NCBI GenBank assembly: GCA_025146135.1
Contig: CP102255.1
Location: forward strand, 1,674,001-1,738,000
Direction: 5' to 3'
Length of the DNA: 64,000 nt
Origin: Anaerotruncus colihominis
Lineage (GTDB): Bacteria; Bacillota; Clostridia; Oscillospirales; Ruminococcaceae
Part shown: positions 25,712-34,329 of the stretch, piece by piece
Numbering within the stretch: position 1 is the stretch's first letter
How the letters are laid out: each line of letters opens with the position of its first letter
The notes under the pieces: model-generated
Seen by the model: only the letters and a program-made list of their open reading frames with translations
Database searches by the model: none
What the model was told of the DNA's origin: nothing
Made by a program: the position numbers and the translations under genes

Positions 25712-25749
25712 AAGCAAAGCGGCGCCTTGAGAACGGCGCCGCTTTGCTT
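25712..25749. terminator. Bidirectional terminator
   Basis: Perfect 15-bp stem AAGCAAAGCGGCGCC (25712-25726) / GGCGCCGCTTTGCTT (25735-25749), 8-base loop, between convergent genes ending at 25617 and 25780. Confidence 0.92.
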
Positions 25750-25779
25750 ATTGCGGTTTTGAATTCATGACATTTCATC

Positions 25780-26670
25780 CTATAATTCCATTGGATGTTT
25801 CCACAGCGCGGCCAGGATCTGTTTTGCATCGTCCGTTAACGGTTGGAAAGGCTCTCTGCATACGCCACAATCGATTCCCCGCAGGGTCCAGATAAACTTT
25901 ACCGCGTTAAAGATACCGAATTGACACATCATCTCCACACGTTCGTTGATTTGCGTTTGCAGACGCATGGCTTCAAACATCTTATGCTGTTGGAAGCAGT
26001 CGCGCAGTTTCAGGAACAGAGGCGCAAACAGATTAACAGTGGTGCCAATGGTCGTATCGGCACCCATGGCCAGCGCGCCTAAAAGCTGTTCGTCGAAACC
26101 ATTGAATATGATTTTATCCGGGAAGGCTGTACGCATCCGTTCCATGGAATAAAGATTCTTGGAGGTGTGCTTGATACCGATGATACCGGGGTTATTCAAT
26201 AGCCGCTGGGCATTGTTCATTCCGAATTCAATGCCGGTGAACTGCGGAATATTATAGATAATCACACCCAGGTCCGGCTCGGCTTCAATCACCCGTTCAT
26301 AGTAACGAGTAATTTCATCCATGGTGAACTGATAATAATAAGGCGGGATCATGGAGACGGCGGCGGCTCCGGCCTGTTTGGCATGACGGGCCATGGACAA
26401 TACATCAGAAGTGCGGATCGTGCCGATATGAGCGATGACCGGCGCCCGCCCTTCCGCCGATTCAATTACACATTCAAGAATCTTCTTGCGTTCCTCAATT
26501 GTCAGCAAAAGTCCTTCGCCAGAAGAACCGCAGCAATAAAATCCTTCTACGCCGTCGTCTAATTGCCGCCGGACGATTTTGCCGAGCGCACGGTAATTAA
26601 CAGTCTCGTCGGGATTTGTCGGCGTGATGAGTGCGGAGAAAATTCCCCGCAGTTTCTCCCGGTTCACCAT
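25780..26670 (-). CDS. DapA/N-acetylneuraminate lyase family protein
   Basis: Class I aldolase-type TIM barrel of 296 residues. The family pattern is intact: GSSGEG at 48-53, Tyr139 in IIYNIPQFTG, and the Schiff-base Lys167 in GIIGIKHTS. GSSGEG (rather than GTTGE of DapA) points to N-acetylneuraminate lyase or other pyruvate-dependent lyases and dehydratases acting on keto-sugar acids. It is the last gene of the minus-strand operon livKHMGF-aldolase-SDR-lyase; its start overlaps the SDR stop by 7 bases. Probably a catabolic lyase for the compound imported by the Liv system; exact substrate unknown. Confidence 0.85.
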   Translation of the reverse strand: MVNREKLRGIFSALITPTNPDETVNYRALGKIVRRQLDDGVEGFYCCGSSGEGLLLTIEERKKILECVIESAEGRAPVIAHIGTIRTSDVLSMARHAKQAGAAAVSMIPPYYYQFTMDEITRYYERVIEAEPDLGVIIYNIPQFTGIEFGMNNAQRLLNNPGIIGIKHTSKNLYSMERMRTAFPDKIIFNGFDEQLLGALAMGADTTIGTTVNLFAPLFLKLRDCFQQHKMFEAMRLQTQINERVEMMCQFGIFNAVKFIWTLRGIDCGVCREPFQPLTDDAKQILAALWKHPMEL

Positions 26671-27497
26671 GCTGTCCAGCCTCCGTCAACGACCAGATTG
26701 GACCCGGTCATAAAGGAGGACGCCTCAGAAGCCAGAAAAATCAGCGAACCATTATATTCATTTTCCCGCGACATTCTGCCCATCGGCATCCTGGCGACAA
26801 AATTGGCTTGGAACACGGCGTCCTGCGTGTCCCTCCATACGCCGGCCGGCGTCAAAGTATTGACTCGGATTCCCTTTTTCCCCCAATAGGTGGCAAGATA
26901 ACGGGTCAGGTTATAAATACCGGACTTAGCGGCGGAGTAAGCCACCGGCTTGACGAAGGGGACGCCGGTCAGCTCCTTCTTATAGGCGTAGATGTCCTGA
27001 ATGGGGGAGAGCATTCCATAAATGGAACCGACATTGATGATGGAACCGCCTTTACCGGCGGTTGTCATCCGTTTCCCAACGCTCTGGCAGGCGAGAAACG
27101 TTCCCACCAGATTGGTATTGACAACCTCTCGAAACACCTCCTCGGGAAAATCCTCAAAAGGACCGGACACCTCCGGAGGGGCGCTGGGCTGCGTATCAAT
27201 GCCTGCATTATTGACCAGAACATCCGGTGCGTCTCCCCAGACGGCCTGCATTTCATCCAACGCTTTGTCCATTGTCGATTTGTCATTGATGTCAACCTGG
27301 TAGAATTTTAAGTTGGCATAATCATATTTCGAAGCGGGGAAAATGGCTTCGATTCGCTCCGGCGCTACATTTCTGGCCCAGACAGCCACTTTGGCTTTGC
27401 GGTTGTAAAGCTCCTCGACAAAGTTTTTACCGATTTGCCCCATACCGCCAGTTACAATACAAATTTTATTTTCTACGCTGAACAGCTCATCATTCAT
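26664..27497 (-). CDS. SDR family oxidoreductase
   Basis: NAD(P)-dependent short-chain dehydrogenase of 277 residues. TGGMGQIG (16-23) is the cofactor glycine motif, VNNAG (95-99) the structural motif, and Ser158, Tyr187 and Lys191 (YSAAK) the catalytic triad. The sequence resembles the gluconate 5-dehydrogenase/keto-sugar-acid reductase branch (insert before the active site: KKELTGVPFVKPVAYSAAK). It lies between the HpaI-type aldolase and the DapA-family lyase, so it probably oxidises or reduces the intermediate between import and cleavage. Overlaps the lyase gene by 7 bases. Confidence 0.87.
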   Translation of the reverse strand: MNDELFSVENKICIVTGGMGQIGKNFVEELYNRKAKVAVWARNVAPERIEAIFPASKYDYANLKFYQVDINDKSTMDKALDEMQAVWGDAPDVLVNNAGIDTQPSAPPEVSGPFEDFPEEVFREVVNTNLVGTFLACQSVGKRMTTAGKGGSIINVGSIYGMLSPIQDIYAYKKELTGVPFVKPVAYSAAKSGIYNLTRYLATYWGKKGIRVNTLTPAGVWRDTQDAVFQANFVARMPMGRMSRENEYNGSLIFLASEASSFMTGSNLVVDGGWTAW

Positions 27498-27546
27498 TGT
27501 TAACGTTTCCTTTCCACATACAACTCTGAATCATATCATGTTTTAA

Positions 27547-28341
27547 TCAGAGCTTGCCTTTTTCCTCCATAATACTTTTTAAAGAGGTATTGATGCACAT
27601 CATATCATTGCCCATAATGATCATGTTGACGCCGCGATCAAGCAGTGTACGCACATTCTCCGCGACGGGTGGGATGGCCGGAGCCATCAGCCCCATGCCA
27701 AGCCTGCCTGTATATTTTGCGATGGCATCCATGGAAGCTTTGACGTTCGGCTCATTGACATCATAGAATTTGGGGATGCAAAGTGACATTGCGTAGTCGG
27801 CGGGACCATAATTGATGGCGTCTATGCCGGGGACGCTCATGATTTCCTCAATGTTGTCCATAAATTCGAAATCCTCGGCCATGGGGATGACCAATTCGGT
27901 TTCATTGCTGTGTTTGATATACTCCACGGCATTAAAGCCTGCGCCGGAGTAGCACGCGGACCGGACATTGGAATCGTAGCCGCGCCTCCACAAGGGCTGA
28001 TCTTTCTGCGGGAATTTCGCGCCGCGCACACAGATTTCGGCATCGGCCCGATTGCGTACATGCGGGATGATGACGCCTTCCGCGCCAAGCTCCAAAGCTT
28101 TGCGGATCTGGATTTCGTCTGGGCGGCTGACGCGGACCAGCGGGGAAATTGCCTTGAGCCGCGCGGCCATGATGCATTCTTTGAGGGTGCCGACTTCGAA
28201 GCCTGTATGCTCCGCGTCGATGAAGACAAAATCCAATCCAAACTGACCGGCCGCTTCGATGACTGCCGGAGAGCCGGTATAAATGGTCATGCCATAAACA
28301 GGTCCCTTTGCCATTTTTTCTTTCAAATGATTTTCAAACAT
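27547..28341 (-). CDS. HpcH/HpaI family class II aldolase
   Basis: Metal-dependent aldolase of the 4-hydroxy-2-oxoacid type, 264 residues. The N-terminus (YGMTIYTGSPAVIEAAGQFGLDFVFIDAEHTGFE) carries the family H45 general-base context, IIPHVRNRADAE and AINYGPADYAMSLC supply the metal and glycine-rich segments (GPADYAMS corresponds to GPxDLS), and PAIPPVAENVRTLLDRG/IIMGNDM closes the barrel. ATG 28341 follows AAAGGAG. These enzymes make or split 2-keto-3-deoxy acids to pyruvate or oxaloacetate plus aldehyde. It follows livF after 31 bases in the same operon. Confidence 0.87.
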   Translation of the reverse strand: MFENHLKEKMAKGPVYGMTIYTGSPAVIEAAGQFGLDFVFIDAEHTGFEVGTLKECIMAARLKAISPLVRVSRPDEIQIRKALELGAEGVIIPHVRNRADAEICVRGAKFPQKDQPLWRRGYDSNVRSACYSGAGFNAVEYIKHSNETELVIPMAEDFEFMDNIEEIMSVPGIDAINYGPADYAMSLCIPKFYDVNEPNVKASMDAIAKYTGRLGMGLMAPAIPPVAENVRTLLDRGVNMIIMGNDMMCINTSLKSIMEEKGKL

Positions 28342-28372
28342 AACTGAACGCTCCTTTATTCTAATGTGGAGA

Positions 28373-29104
28373 TTATTTTGTTGGCAGATTGCCAAGATAG
28401 AATGACTTGATATCAGGATGCTTACGCAGATTTTCGGTCTTATCTTCGAAAATTACATGGCCTTCGGAGAGGATATAAGCATATTCGGAGATCCGCAAGG
28501 CCGCACGGACGTTTTGTTCCACCAGCAGGATCGTTACACCGGAACGGTGGATGTTCTGTGTATATGCATAAATTTCGTCTGCAATCTTCGGGGACAGGGC
28601 CGCCGACGGCTCGTCCAGAATCAGCAGCTTTGGGTTGGACATCAAACCGCGCCCGATGCTCAGCATTTGCTGCTCTCCGCCGGAGAGGACGCCGGAAGGG
28701 CTTTTAAAGCGATCCTTCAGGCGGGGCATGGACTCGAGCACCATCTCGATATTATCCCGGATGACCTGCCGGGATTTAATGGAATATGCGCCCAAAAGCA
28801 AGTTTTCTTCCACTGTCATGGAGGGGAATACATCTTTGCCTTGGGTAACGTAAGCGATTCCTTTGCGGACGACAGATTGAGGACGAATGCCCACAAGGGA
28901 TTCTCCTTCAAAGGTGATTTCGCCGCTTGTCACTTTGAGCATTCCTGTAATAGCCTTGAGCGTTGTGCTTTTGCCGCAGCCGTTGCCGCCGAGAATCGCG
29001 GTGATAGAACCGCGCCTGACCTGCAGCGTCATCCCGTTGAGAATCTGCAGCTTCCCATAGCCGGCGATGATATTCTTCACGTGCAGCATAATATCCTGCG
29101 CCAT
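28373..29104 (-). CDS. livF: LIV-type ABC transporter ATP-binding protein (LivF-like)
   Basis: A 243-residue ATPase: Walker A GGNGCGKST (about 37-45), signature LSGGEQQML, Walker B LLILDEPSAALSP. The short length and the LYLGxLPT-type end (KSFYLGNLPTK) are typical of LivF. ATG 29104 is chosen because AAGGAGG precedes it; the longer frame upstream runs into livG. It partners LivG under the LivHM permeases of the hydrophobic/branched-chain amino acid transporter family, whose substrates also include aromatic and other carboxylic acids. Confidence 0.93.
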   Translation of the reverse strand: MAQDIMLHVKNIIAGYGKLQILNGMTLQVRRGSITAILGGNGCGKSTTLKAITGMLKVTSGEITFEGESLVGIRPQSVVRKGIAYVTQGKDVFPSMTVEENLLLGAYSIKSRQVIRDNIEMVLESMPRLKDRFKSPSGVLSGGEQQMLSIGRGLMSNPKLLILDEPSAALSPKIADEIYAYTQNIHRSGVTILLVEQNVRAALRISEYAYILSEGHVIFEDKTENLRKHPDIKSFYLGNLPTK

Positions 29105-29105
29105 A

Positions 29106-29879
29106 TCACATTCCTCCTTCATCCTGCGTACCGAGATACGCCTCAATGACACGTGGATGGTTCTGTGCCTCGGCAGGCTTGCCCACAAATATCCTTTCGC
29201 CGTAGTCAAAGACGGTCAATTGCTCGCAGACATTCATCACTACGTCCATAATGTGCTCGATCATCAGCACTGTGATATGTAATTCGTCCTTAAAGTAGTG
29301 CACCAGGCTGATCAGCTTATCCACATTCAACGGGTCCAGGCCGGCGGCGCATTCATCCAGCAGCAGAAGCTTTGGATTGTTGATGGCGCCGATGCCGAGC
29401 TGGAGCATCCGCCGTTGTCCAATGGAGATGCCTTCCGCTGAATTGTACGCCTTTTTCTCCAGACCAATGGTCTTGAGCATTTCAAAGGCACGCCCCTCCA
29501 TGGATTTCAGCTCGCTTTTGCAGCGAGGGGTGCAGAGCATGGCGTCAAGCATGGTGCTTTTTTCAAACAACGCCTGCGCCAGGATCAGGTTGTCCAACAC
29601 GGACAGGCTTGGAAAAATCCGCAGCATTTGGAACGTTCTGGCGATTCCGCTTTTGGTTACCTTATGCGGCTCCATGCCTGTGATATCCTGATTCCCATTA
29701 AAAATGATTTTTCCTGATGTTGGTTTGTAGATTCCGCTGACACAGTTAAAAAGCGTCGTTTTGCCGGAACCGTTGGGCCCGATGATTCCATGAATGGTTC
29801 CAGGGGCGACATGCATACTGATATTGTCCAACGCGGTCACACCGCCGAATTTCATCGTCAGGTTTTCGATTGTCAGCAT
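29106..29879 (-). CDS. livG: LIV-type ABC transporter ATP-binding protein (LivG-like)
   Basis: A 257-residue ATPase: Walker A GPNGSGKTT (about 36-44), Walker B LLLLDECAAGLDP, and the variant signature ISIGQRRML that is usual in LivG. The C-terminal part (ITVLMIEHIMDVVMNVCEQLTVFDYGERI) is the LivG-specific tail. It overlaps livM by one base (TGATG) and ends one base before the livF ATG, so the subunits are tightly coupled. Glu in LDEC replaces no catalytic residue; the ATPase should be functional. Confidence 0.94.
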   Translation of the reverse strand: MLTIENLTMKFGGVTALDNISMHVAPGTIHGIIGPNGSGKTTLFNCVSGIYKPTSGKIIFNGNQDITGMEPHKVTKSGIARTFQMLRIFPSLSVLDNLILAQALFEKSTMLDAMLCTPRCKSELKSMEGRAFEMLKTIGLEKKAYNSAEGISIGQRRMLQLGIGAINNPKLLLLDECAAGLDPLNVDKLISLVHYFKDELHITVLMIEHIMDVVMNVCEQLTVFDYGERIFVGKPAEAQNHPRVIEAYLGTQDEGGM

Positions 29880-30889
29880 CAGACTGCGGCCTCCTTACCA
29901 TCATTTTTTCCGCCGGCGTGCTGGTCGCGGATCATCTTCTGCTGCTTATGATACCGGATGGTGCCGACAATTCCGCGCTGGAGAAACAGGACTGTCAGGA
30001 TCATCACCACGCCAAAGGCGATTTTCTGATACTCCGCATAGACGCGGGTGTATTCATAGACAACGGTGATCAGTGTTGCGCCGAGAACGGAACCCCAAGT
30101 GCTGCCCAGGCCGCCCAGTACAATCATCAGAAGGAAGTTTGTCTGCAACGCCTGCACAAAGGTAGTGGGATGGATGTATCCTGCATAGTTTGCGTACAGG
30201 CAGCCGGCCACGCCGGCAAAGATTGCACACAGTACAAAGGCCATGATTTTGACCTTGCGTACATTCACACCCATGACAGACGCTGCAAGGGGATCGTCCT
30301 TAATGGCGGAAAACCGGCGTCCGTAATTGGAGTTGACAAAATTGGTGACAATGATCAATCCTATCAGGACAAATACAAAGATAAAGAAGTAACTCATAGT
30401 TTTGGTCTGCATCGTCCATCCAAAAATCTCCAGCTTAGGGATGCGCATGATCCCATTGGACTTATTCGACCATCCGGCGCTGTTGATGACCAGGCGGACG
30501 GATTCGGCGAATCCGATGGTGCAAAGGGACAAATATGGCCCTTCCACCTTGAGCGCCGGGATGCCGACAAGCATACCGAAAGCTGCCGAAATAGCGATAG
30601 TGACAATCAGGGATGGGACGAATCCAAGCTCTCCCTTGGTGGTCAGCAGAGCGCCCGCATAGGCGCCTATGCAGTAAAATCCATATTGGCCCATGTTGAT
30701 TTGTCCGGCCAATCCGGTCACAAAGTGCATCCCAAGCGCCAACAGGATATTGATGCCGATCATACAGCCGATGTGGATGATGTAGTCAGAGGAGAAGATG
30801 AGCGGCAGCAAGCAGATAATGATTGCGAACATGCCGGTTAAAATCCAATCCTTTGTCCGAGCCGGTAATTTGTTTATGTTCCATTTCAT
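29879..30889 (-). CDS. livM: LIV-type ABC transporter permease (LivM-like)
   Basis: A 336-residue permease with about nine membrane segments. The family motif GLAGQINMGQYGFYCIGAYAG (about 60-80) and the coupling region GRRFSAIKDDPLAASVMGVNV (EAA-like, about 188-210) are clear. A polar C-terminal tail ends in GGKNDGKEAAV. The start is preceded by GGGGGTG. Partner of LivH (upstream) and LivG (downstream overlap). Confidence 0.94.
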   Translation of the reverse strand: MKWNINKLPARTKDWILTGMFAIIICLLPLIFSSDYIIHIGCMIGINILLALGMHFVTGLAGQINMGQYGFYCIGAYAGALLTTKGELGFVPSLIVTIAISAAFGMLVGIPALKVEGPYLSLCTIGFAESVRLVINSAGWSNKSNGIMRIPKLEIFGWTMQTKTMSYFFIFVFVLIGLIIVTNFVNSNYGRRFSAIKDDPLAASVMGVNVRKVKIMAFVLCAIFAGVAGCLYANYAGYIHPTTFVQALQTNFLLMIVLGGLGSTWGSVLGATLITVVYEYTRVYAEYQKIAFGVVMILTVLFLQRGIVGTIRYHKQQKMIRDQHAGGKNDGKEAAV

Positions 30890-30902
30890 ACCGACACCCC
30901 CT

Positions 30903-31790
30903 TTAAGCCTTCTGTTTTGTCTTGGTGGAAAAAAGACCGCCGGGACGCAGCATCAGCATCAGGATCATGATGACGAAGCTGATGACATCTTTGTAGGCGG
31001 ACCCGATGAAGTGGCTGCCGAAAGTTTCCACAACGCCTACAATCAGGCCGCCGAGCATTGCGCCGTATACATTTCCCAGCCCGCCGATGACCGCTGCGCT
31101 GAAGGCTTTGAGCAGCATGGTCGCAGACATGTTATAGCGGACAAAAATAATCTGTGCGCTGAGAATACCGGAAACCGAGCTTAAAAAGGCCGCCAGGCCA
31201 AACGCAAAGGAGACGATAAAGCGGGTATTGACGCCCATCAGAGCCGAAATCGGTTTGTTATAGGAGACAGCTTTCATTGCAAGTCCAATTTTTGTCTTTT
31301 TGAACATCAGATGCAGCAGCGCCATAACAATCAGCGCAACCACGATAACCACCAGATAAACCGGTTGGACGGATACGCTTCCAAGCTGTACCGGGTCTCC
31401 GAAGTTGGCGTCGTAGCTCTTGGAAACCGCGCCCCAGATCAGCCAGTAGGCATTTTGTAAAATTGCCGACATACCGAAGCCGGCCACCACAAAGGTCAAT
31501 CCCCGGATGGAAAAGCCGCCGCCCATATTAAGAATCGGATTATAGATACACTTTTGAATGATGATGGCAACCAGTGCCGTGGCAAAGGAAGCCAGCAGGA
31601 TTGTCGGAATCATTGGGACGCCCCTGGTAAACAGCACCCACCCCAAAAAGGCACCCAATGTGAATATCTCGCCCTGGGCAAAATGGATAATATCCAGAGA
31701 TGCATAAATCAGCGATACAGACAGCGCCAGCATACCATACAAGGCGCCAATGGAAACGCCGATGATCAGCAGATCAATCCATATGCTCAT
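30903..31790 (-). CDS. livH: LIV-type ABC transporter permease (LivH-like)
   Basis: A 295-residue permease with about eight membrane segments. IGALYGMLALSVSLIYASLDIIHFAQGEIFTLGAFLGW near the N-terminus is the LivH signature, and GLAMKAVSYNKPISALMGVNTR is the ATPase-coupling loop. ATG 31790 is chosen because AAAGGTGG precedes it; an upstream in-frame start lacks a site. livM follows after 13 bases. The 113-base gap to livK contains a stem-loop (31815-31851) that probably helps set different amounts of binding protein and permease. Confidence 0.93.
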   Translation of the reverse strand: MSIWIDLLIIGVSIGALYGMLALSVSLIYASLDIIHFAQGEIFTLGAFLGWVLFTRGVPMIPTILLASFATALVAIIIQKCIYNPILNMGGGFSIRGLTFVVAGFGMSAILQNAYWLIWGAVSKSYDANFGDPVQLGSVSVQPVYLVVIVVALIVMALLHLMFKKTKIGLAMKAVSYNKPISALMGVNTRFIVSFAFGLAAFLSSVSGILSAQIIFVRYNMSATMLLKAFSAAVIGGLGNVYGAMLGGLIVGVVETFGSHFIGSAYKDVISFVIMILMLMLRPGGLFSTKTKQKA

Positions 31791-31814
31791 GCAACAACCA
31801 CCTTTCAAAACATG

Positions 31815-31851
31815 ATGGCAGCCGAATGTACTGCAAATATTCGGCTGCCAT
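31815..31851 (-). promoter_or_regulatory. Intercistronic stem-loop between livK and livH
   Basis: Perfect 13-bp inverted repeat: ATGGCAGCCGAAT at 31815-31827, its complement at 31839-31851, 11-base loop. No T run follows on the minus strand, so it looks like an mRNA-stabilising or processing element, not a full terminator. Such elements often keep binding-protein mRNA more abundant. Confidence 0.6.
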
Positions 31852-31903
31852 ATCCATGCTGTTTGCAGAAAATTTTAAGCCGGATCTAAACAGGTGAAGG
31901 AGG

Positions 31904-33154
31904 TCAGCCCTCGGGAGCCCAAAGGCTGGACCATGTATAATCGGATTCCAAACGATAGATACTGCTTTCCTTTTTTCCATCGCGCGAGTCGGCGTCACCG
32001 GAAACGCCAAAAGTGGTCACGCCGGTCAGGCCAACCCAATTGGAGACATTCGCCAAGGCGTCGCGTATGGCTGTGCGATCAGCAGCCAGGGTATCCGGCG
32101 TGTTGCCAAGCTCAACCTCGCCTAAAATTTCTGTGATCAGTACGATGGTATCATAGGCCTGTGCTGCGTTGTGATCCAGAGTTCCGTTGACAACAGAGGA
32201 ATACTCATTGACGAATGCTTGAATATCTTCACGCGTGTCAGTCGGGCTGAATGTAGTGGAGAAGATAGCGCCCACTGCACTCTCGCCAGCTACGCCGTAA
32301 AAGTCGGAGGAGGACATGGACGAGAAGCCGCAGATGGGAATATCAGGGGAGATGCCTACATCCAGACGCTGGGAAACGATAATGGCAAGTTCAGCCTCGT
32401 GACCGGCAAATACGATACAGTCCACATCGGCATTTTTTACGGCAAGCAGCTGTGTCTTGAAGTCAATATCACCTTCATTCCACTCCTGAACGATGGCCGG
32501 TTCCATACCATACTCATCCTTCATTCGGGCGACAAAGTTCTCGTACTGGCCAAGTCCAAGCGTACCTGTTTCATGCATGATGGCGATTTTTTCACAGCCC
32601 ATCTCCTTGACGATATAGTCGCACAGGGTATAGGAGTGGTAGATATCAGCCACGGAATTGCGGAAAAACCACTCATTGCCATAATCCACAGTGATGGAGG
32701 TGTTGGTTGCCTGCGGGGTAATCACAGGGATTTCATACTCTGCGCAAAGATCAATGACAGCAAGAGCGCAGCTTGAAGTTGTTGGTCCAATGGCTAACAG
32801 GACCTTATCCTCCTCCACCAGACGGGTGAAGGCGTCGATTGTCTTGGCTGCGTCGCCCTCTGTGTCGTAGTAAACAGCGTCGATCAGATGCCCGTTAACG
32901 CCGCCCTGGCTGTTCAGCGATTCCAGATAATGTTCAAGGACCGCCCGCATCCTTGTGCCGGCTTCGTCATTGAAGCGCAAAAACACTCCGATTTTGTACG
33001 GCTCGCTGCCGGTTTGCGCGACATCGGCGTCTCCCGCTGATGTCGCCGGCGCTGTGCCAGAAGGGCTTGGCGCTTCTGCCGGACCGCCGGAACAACCGGA
33101 AAGGGATGCGGTGAACAGCACGATGGTGAGCAGGAATGCAAATAACTTTTTCAT
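31904..33154 (-). CDS. livK: LIV-type ABC transporter substrate-binding lipoprotein (LivK-like)
   Basis: A 416-residue lipoprotein with signal peptide and lipobox LSGC (Cys21), a Ser/Pro/Ala-rich spacer, then a type I periplasmic-binding fold (Peripla_BP_6): YKIGVFLRFNDEAGTRMRAVLEHYLESLNSQGGVNGH, AIGPTTSSCALAVIDLCAEYEIPVITPQATN and DVDCIVFAGHEAELAIIVSQ. The ligand cannot be predicted reliably. First gene of the operon and divergent from the GntR regulator gene across a 267-base region. Confidence 0.93.
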   Translation of the reverse strand: MKKLFAFLLTIVLFTASLSGCSGGPAEAPSPSGTAPATSAGDADVAQTGSEPYKIGVFLRFNDEAGTRMRAVLEHYLESLNSQGGVNGHLIDAVYYDTEGDAAKTIDAFTRLVEEDKVLLAIGPTTSSCALAVIDLCAEYEIPVITPQATNTSITVDYGNEWFFRNSVADIYHSYTLCDYIVKEMGCEKIAIMHETGTLGLGQYENFVARMKDEYGMEPAIVQEWNEGDIDFKTQLLAVKNADVDCIVFAGHEAELAIIVSQRLDVGISPDIPICGFSSMSSSDFYGVAGESAVGAIFSTTFSPTDTREDIQAFVNEYSSVVNGTLDHNAAQAYDTIVLITEILGEVELGNTPDTLAADRTAIRDALANVSNWVGLTGVTTFGVSGDADSRDGKKESSIYRLESDYTWSSLWAPEG

Positions 33155-33196
33155 GACATTTCCTCCATTTTTGTAATATTGTTAGACATCCTACTT

Positions 33197-33233
33197 TAAT
33201 ACGTATTATGCAATTTTTGTGAACATTTTGCAA
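33197..33233 (-). promoter_or_regulatory. livK promoter with overlapping palindrome
   Basis: On the minus strand TTGCAA (33233-33228) and CATAAT (33210-33205) are spaced by 17 bases. A perfect 12-bp palindrome TAATACGTATTA (33197-33208) overlaps the -10 and start, a natural operator position for the divergent GntR protein. Between here and gntR I see TTGTTAGACA (near 33174) and TTGTATGACA (near 33341), which are similar and may be half-sites; assignment is tentative. Confidence 0.5.
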
Positions 33234-33421
33234 TATCGGAAAAATAGATCAATTTTATTTAAATATTTTATAAAAAATTAATAAATAAAATATTCTTTAA
33301 CGCAATTTGGTTGACTTTTCTGTTGACTTGTGCTATTGATATTGTATGACAGGATATTGTAGGATTTTATAATGATCGATGAGATAATAAATTCATTAAA
33401 TGATTTAAAGGGGCGTTTACG

Positions 33422-34156
33422 ATGATCGAGAGAGTGTCGGCTGTACAGCAATCGGAGGCCTATTTGCTCGAATACATCGCCCAGGAGAGTACACAGGTTG
33501 GCTGTAAGCTGCCTACGGAACAGCAATTGTGTAAAACTTTGGGGGTTGGGCGCGGTACGGTGCGTGAAGCAGTCCGGCTGTTGCAGGCCAAGGGATATGT
33601 GGAGATCAGGCCCGGACGGGGCGCGTTTGTCGCGCAGAAAGAGGAGCCGAAAAAGGAAGAAATATCCGGATGGTTTCAGGTGAACGAAGCGAACATCAAG
33701 GACATCAACGATGTTCGTTTTGCAATCGAGCCTTTTGCCGTTATGCGGGCGGTTGAGAATTGTACGCCCAGGGATTTAATGCAGTTGCACGCTATCCAGG
33801 CCCGCTCCATTGTTGCCGCAGAGCAAAAAGATGCGCCAATACTGGCTTTATGTGACGAACAGTTTCATACCTATATCTTTGAATGCGCCAAAAATCCGCT
33901 GCTGTTGGATATCAACAAGCGTGTCGTTGCACAGTTAGCTGTTTTCCGCAGTAAGACCTTTACCATCCCAGACAATGTGCAAAATTTTATTCCCGCGCAT
34001 GCCGCTGTTCTGGAGGCATTCGAAAAGCGAGACCCGGAATTGGGAAAATTCATGATGGAGCGGCACCTGAAAACTGTTGCCGCAGACTTGGAGGCCAGCA
34101 AAAATATCTCCAAATCCCTTGATGCATGCGGACAACATGCCAGGATGGGTACCTGA
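33422..34156 (+). CDS. GntR family transcriptional regulator, FadR (FCD) subfamily
   Basis: A 244-residue repressor or activator. The N-terminal winged helix (about residues 8-75) contains KLPTEQQLCKTLGVGRGTVREAVRLLQAKGYVEIRPGRGAFV, the GntR signature. The C-terminal FCD domain (about 95-225) has RFAIEPFAVMRAVEN, DEQFHTYIFECAKNPLL and HAAVLEAFEKRDPELGKFMMERHL; Asp and His residues in these segments are the usual metal/ligand site. It is divergent from livK and so likely controls the Liv-aldolase operon in response to a carboxylic-acid metabolite. RBS AAGGGG 8 bases upstream. Confidence 0.93.
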   Translation: MIERVSAVQQSEAYLLEYIAQESTQVGCKLPTEQQLCKTLGVGRGTVREAVRLLQAKGYVEIRPGRGAFVAQKEEPKKEEISGWFQVNEANIKDINDVRFAIEPFAVMRAVENCTPRDLMQLHAIQARSIVAAEQKDAPILALCDEQFHTYIFECAKNPLLLDINKRVVAQLAVFRSKTFTIPDNVQNFIPAHAAVLEAFEKRDPELGKFMMERHLKTVAADLEASKNISKSLDACGQHARMGT

Positions 34157-34194
34157 TGAAAAGAGCGGTGCAGGTGAAAATACAAGTTAATTTT

Positions 34195-34241
34195 GTATAT
34201 AAAAACAGCCACAGACATGGTCTGTGGCTGTTTTTATATAC
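34195..34241. terminator. Bidirectional terminator after gntR
   Basis: A perfect 22-bp inverted repeat (34195-34216 and 34220-34241, loop ATG), with core CAGCCACAGAC/GTCTGTGGCTG and A/T runs on both sides. It lies between convergent gntR and the gene at 34330. Confidence 0.94.
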
Positions 34242-34329
34242 AGAGTCCGGAGCGATGGCTGTGATAAATGCACCGCCCCGGTTACATTTAACAACCTAAC
34301 GGCGATTATAATACGGGGCAGGCGCGCTG

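Noticed and set aside
29870-30841. 323-codon plus-strand frame opposite livM
   Set aside because: Shadow of the livM permease gene (hydrophilic antisense product of a hydrophobic protein).
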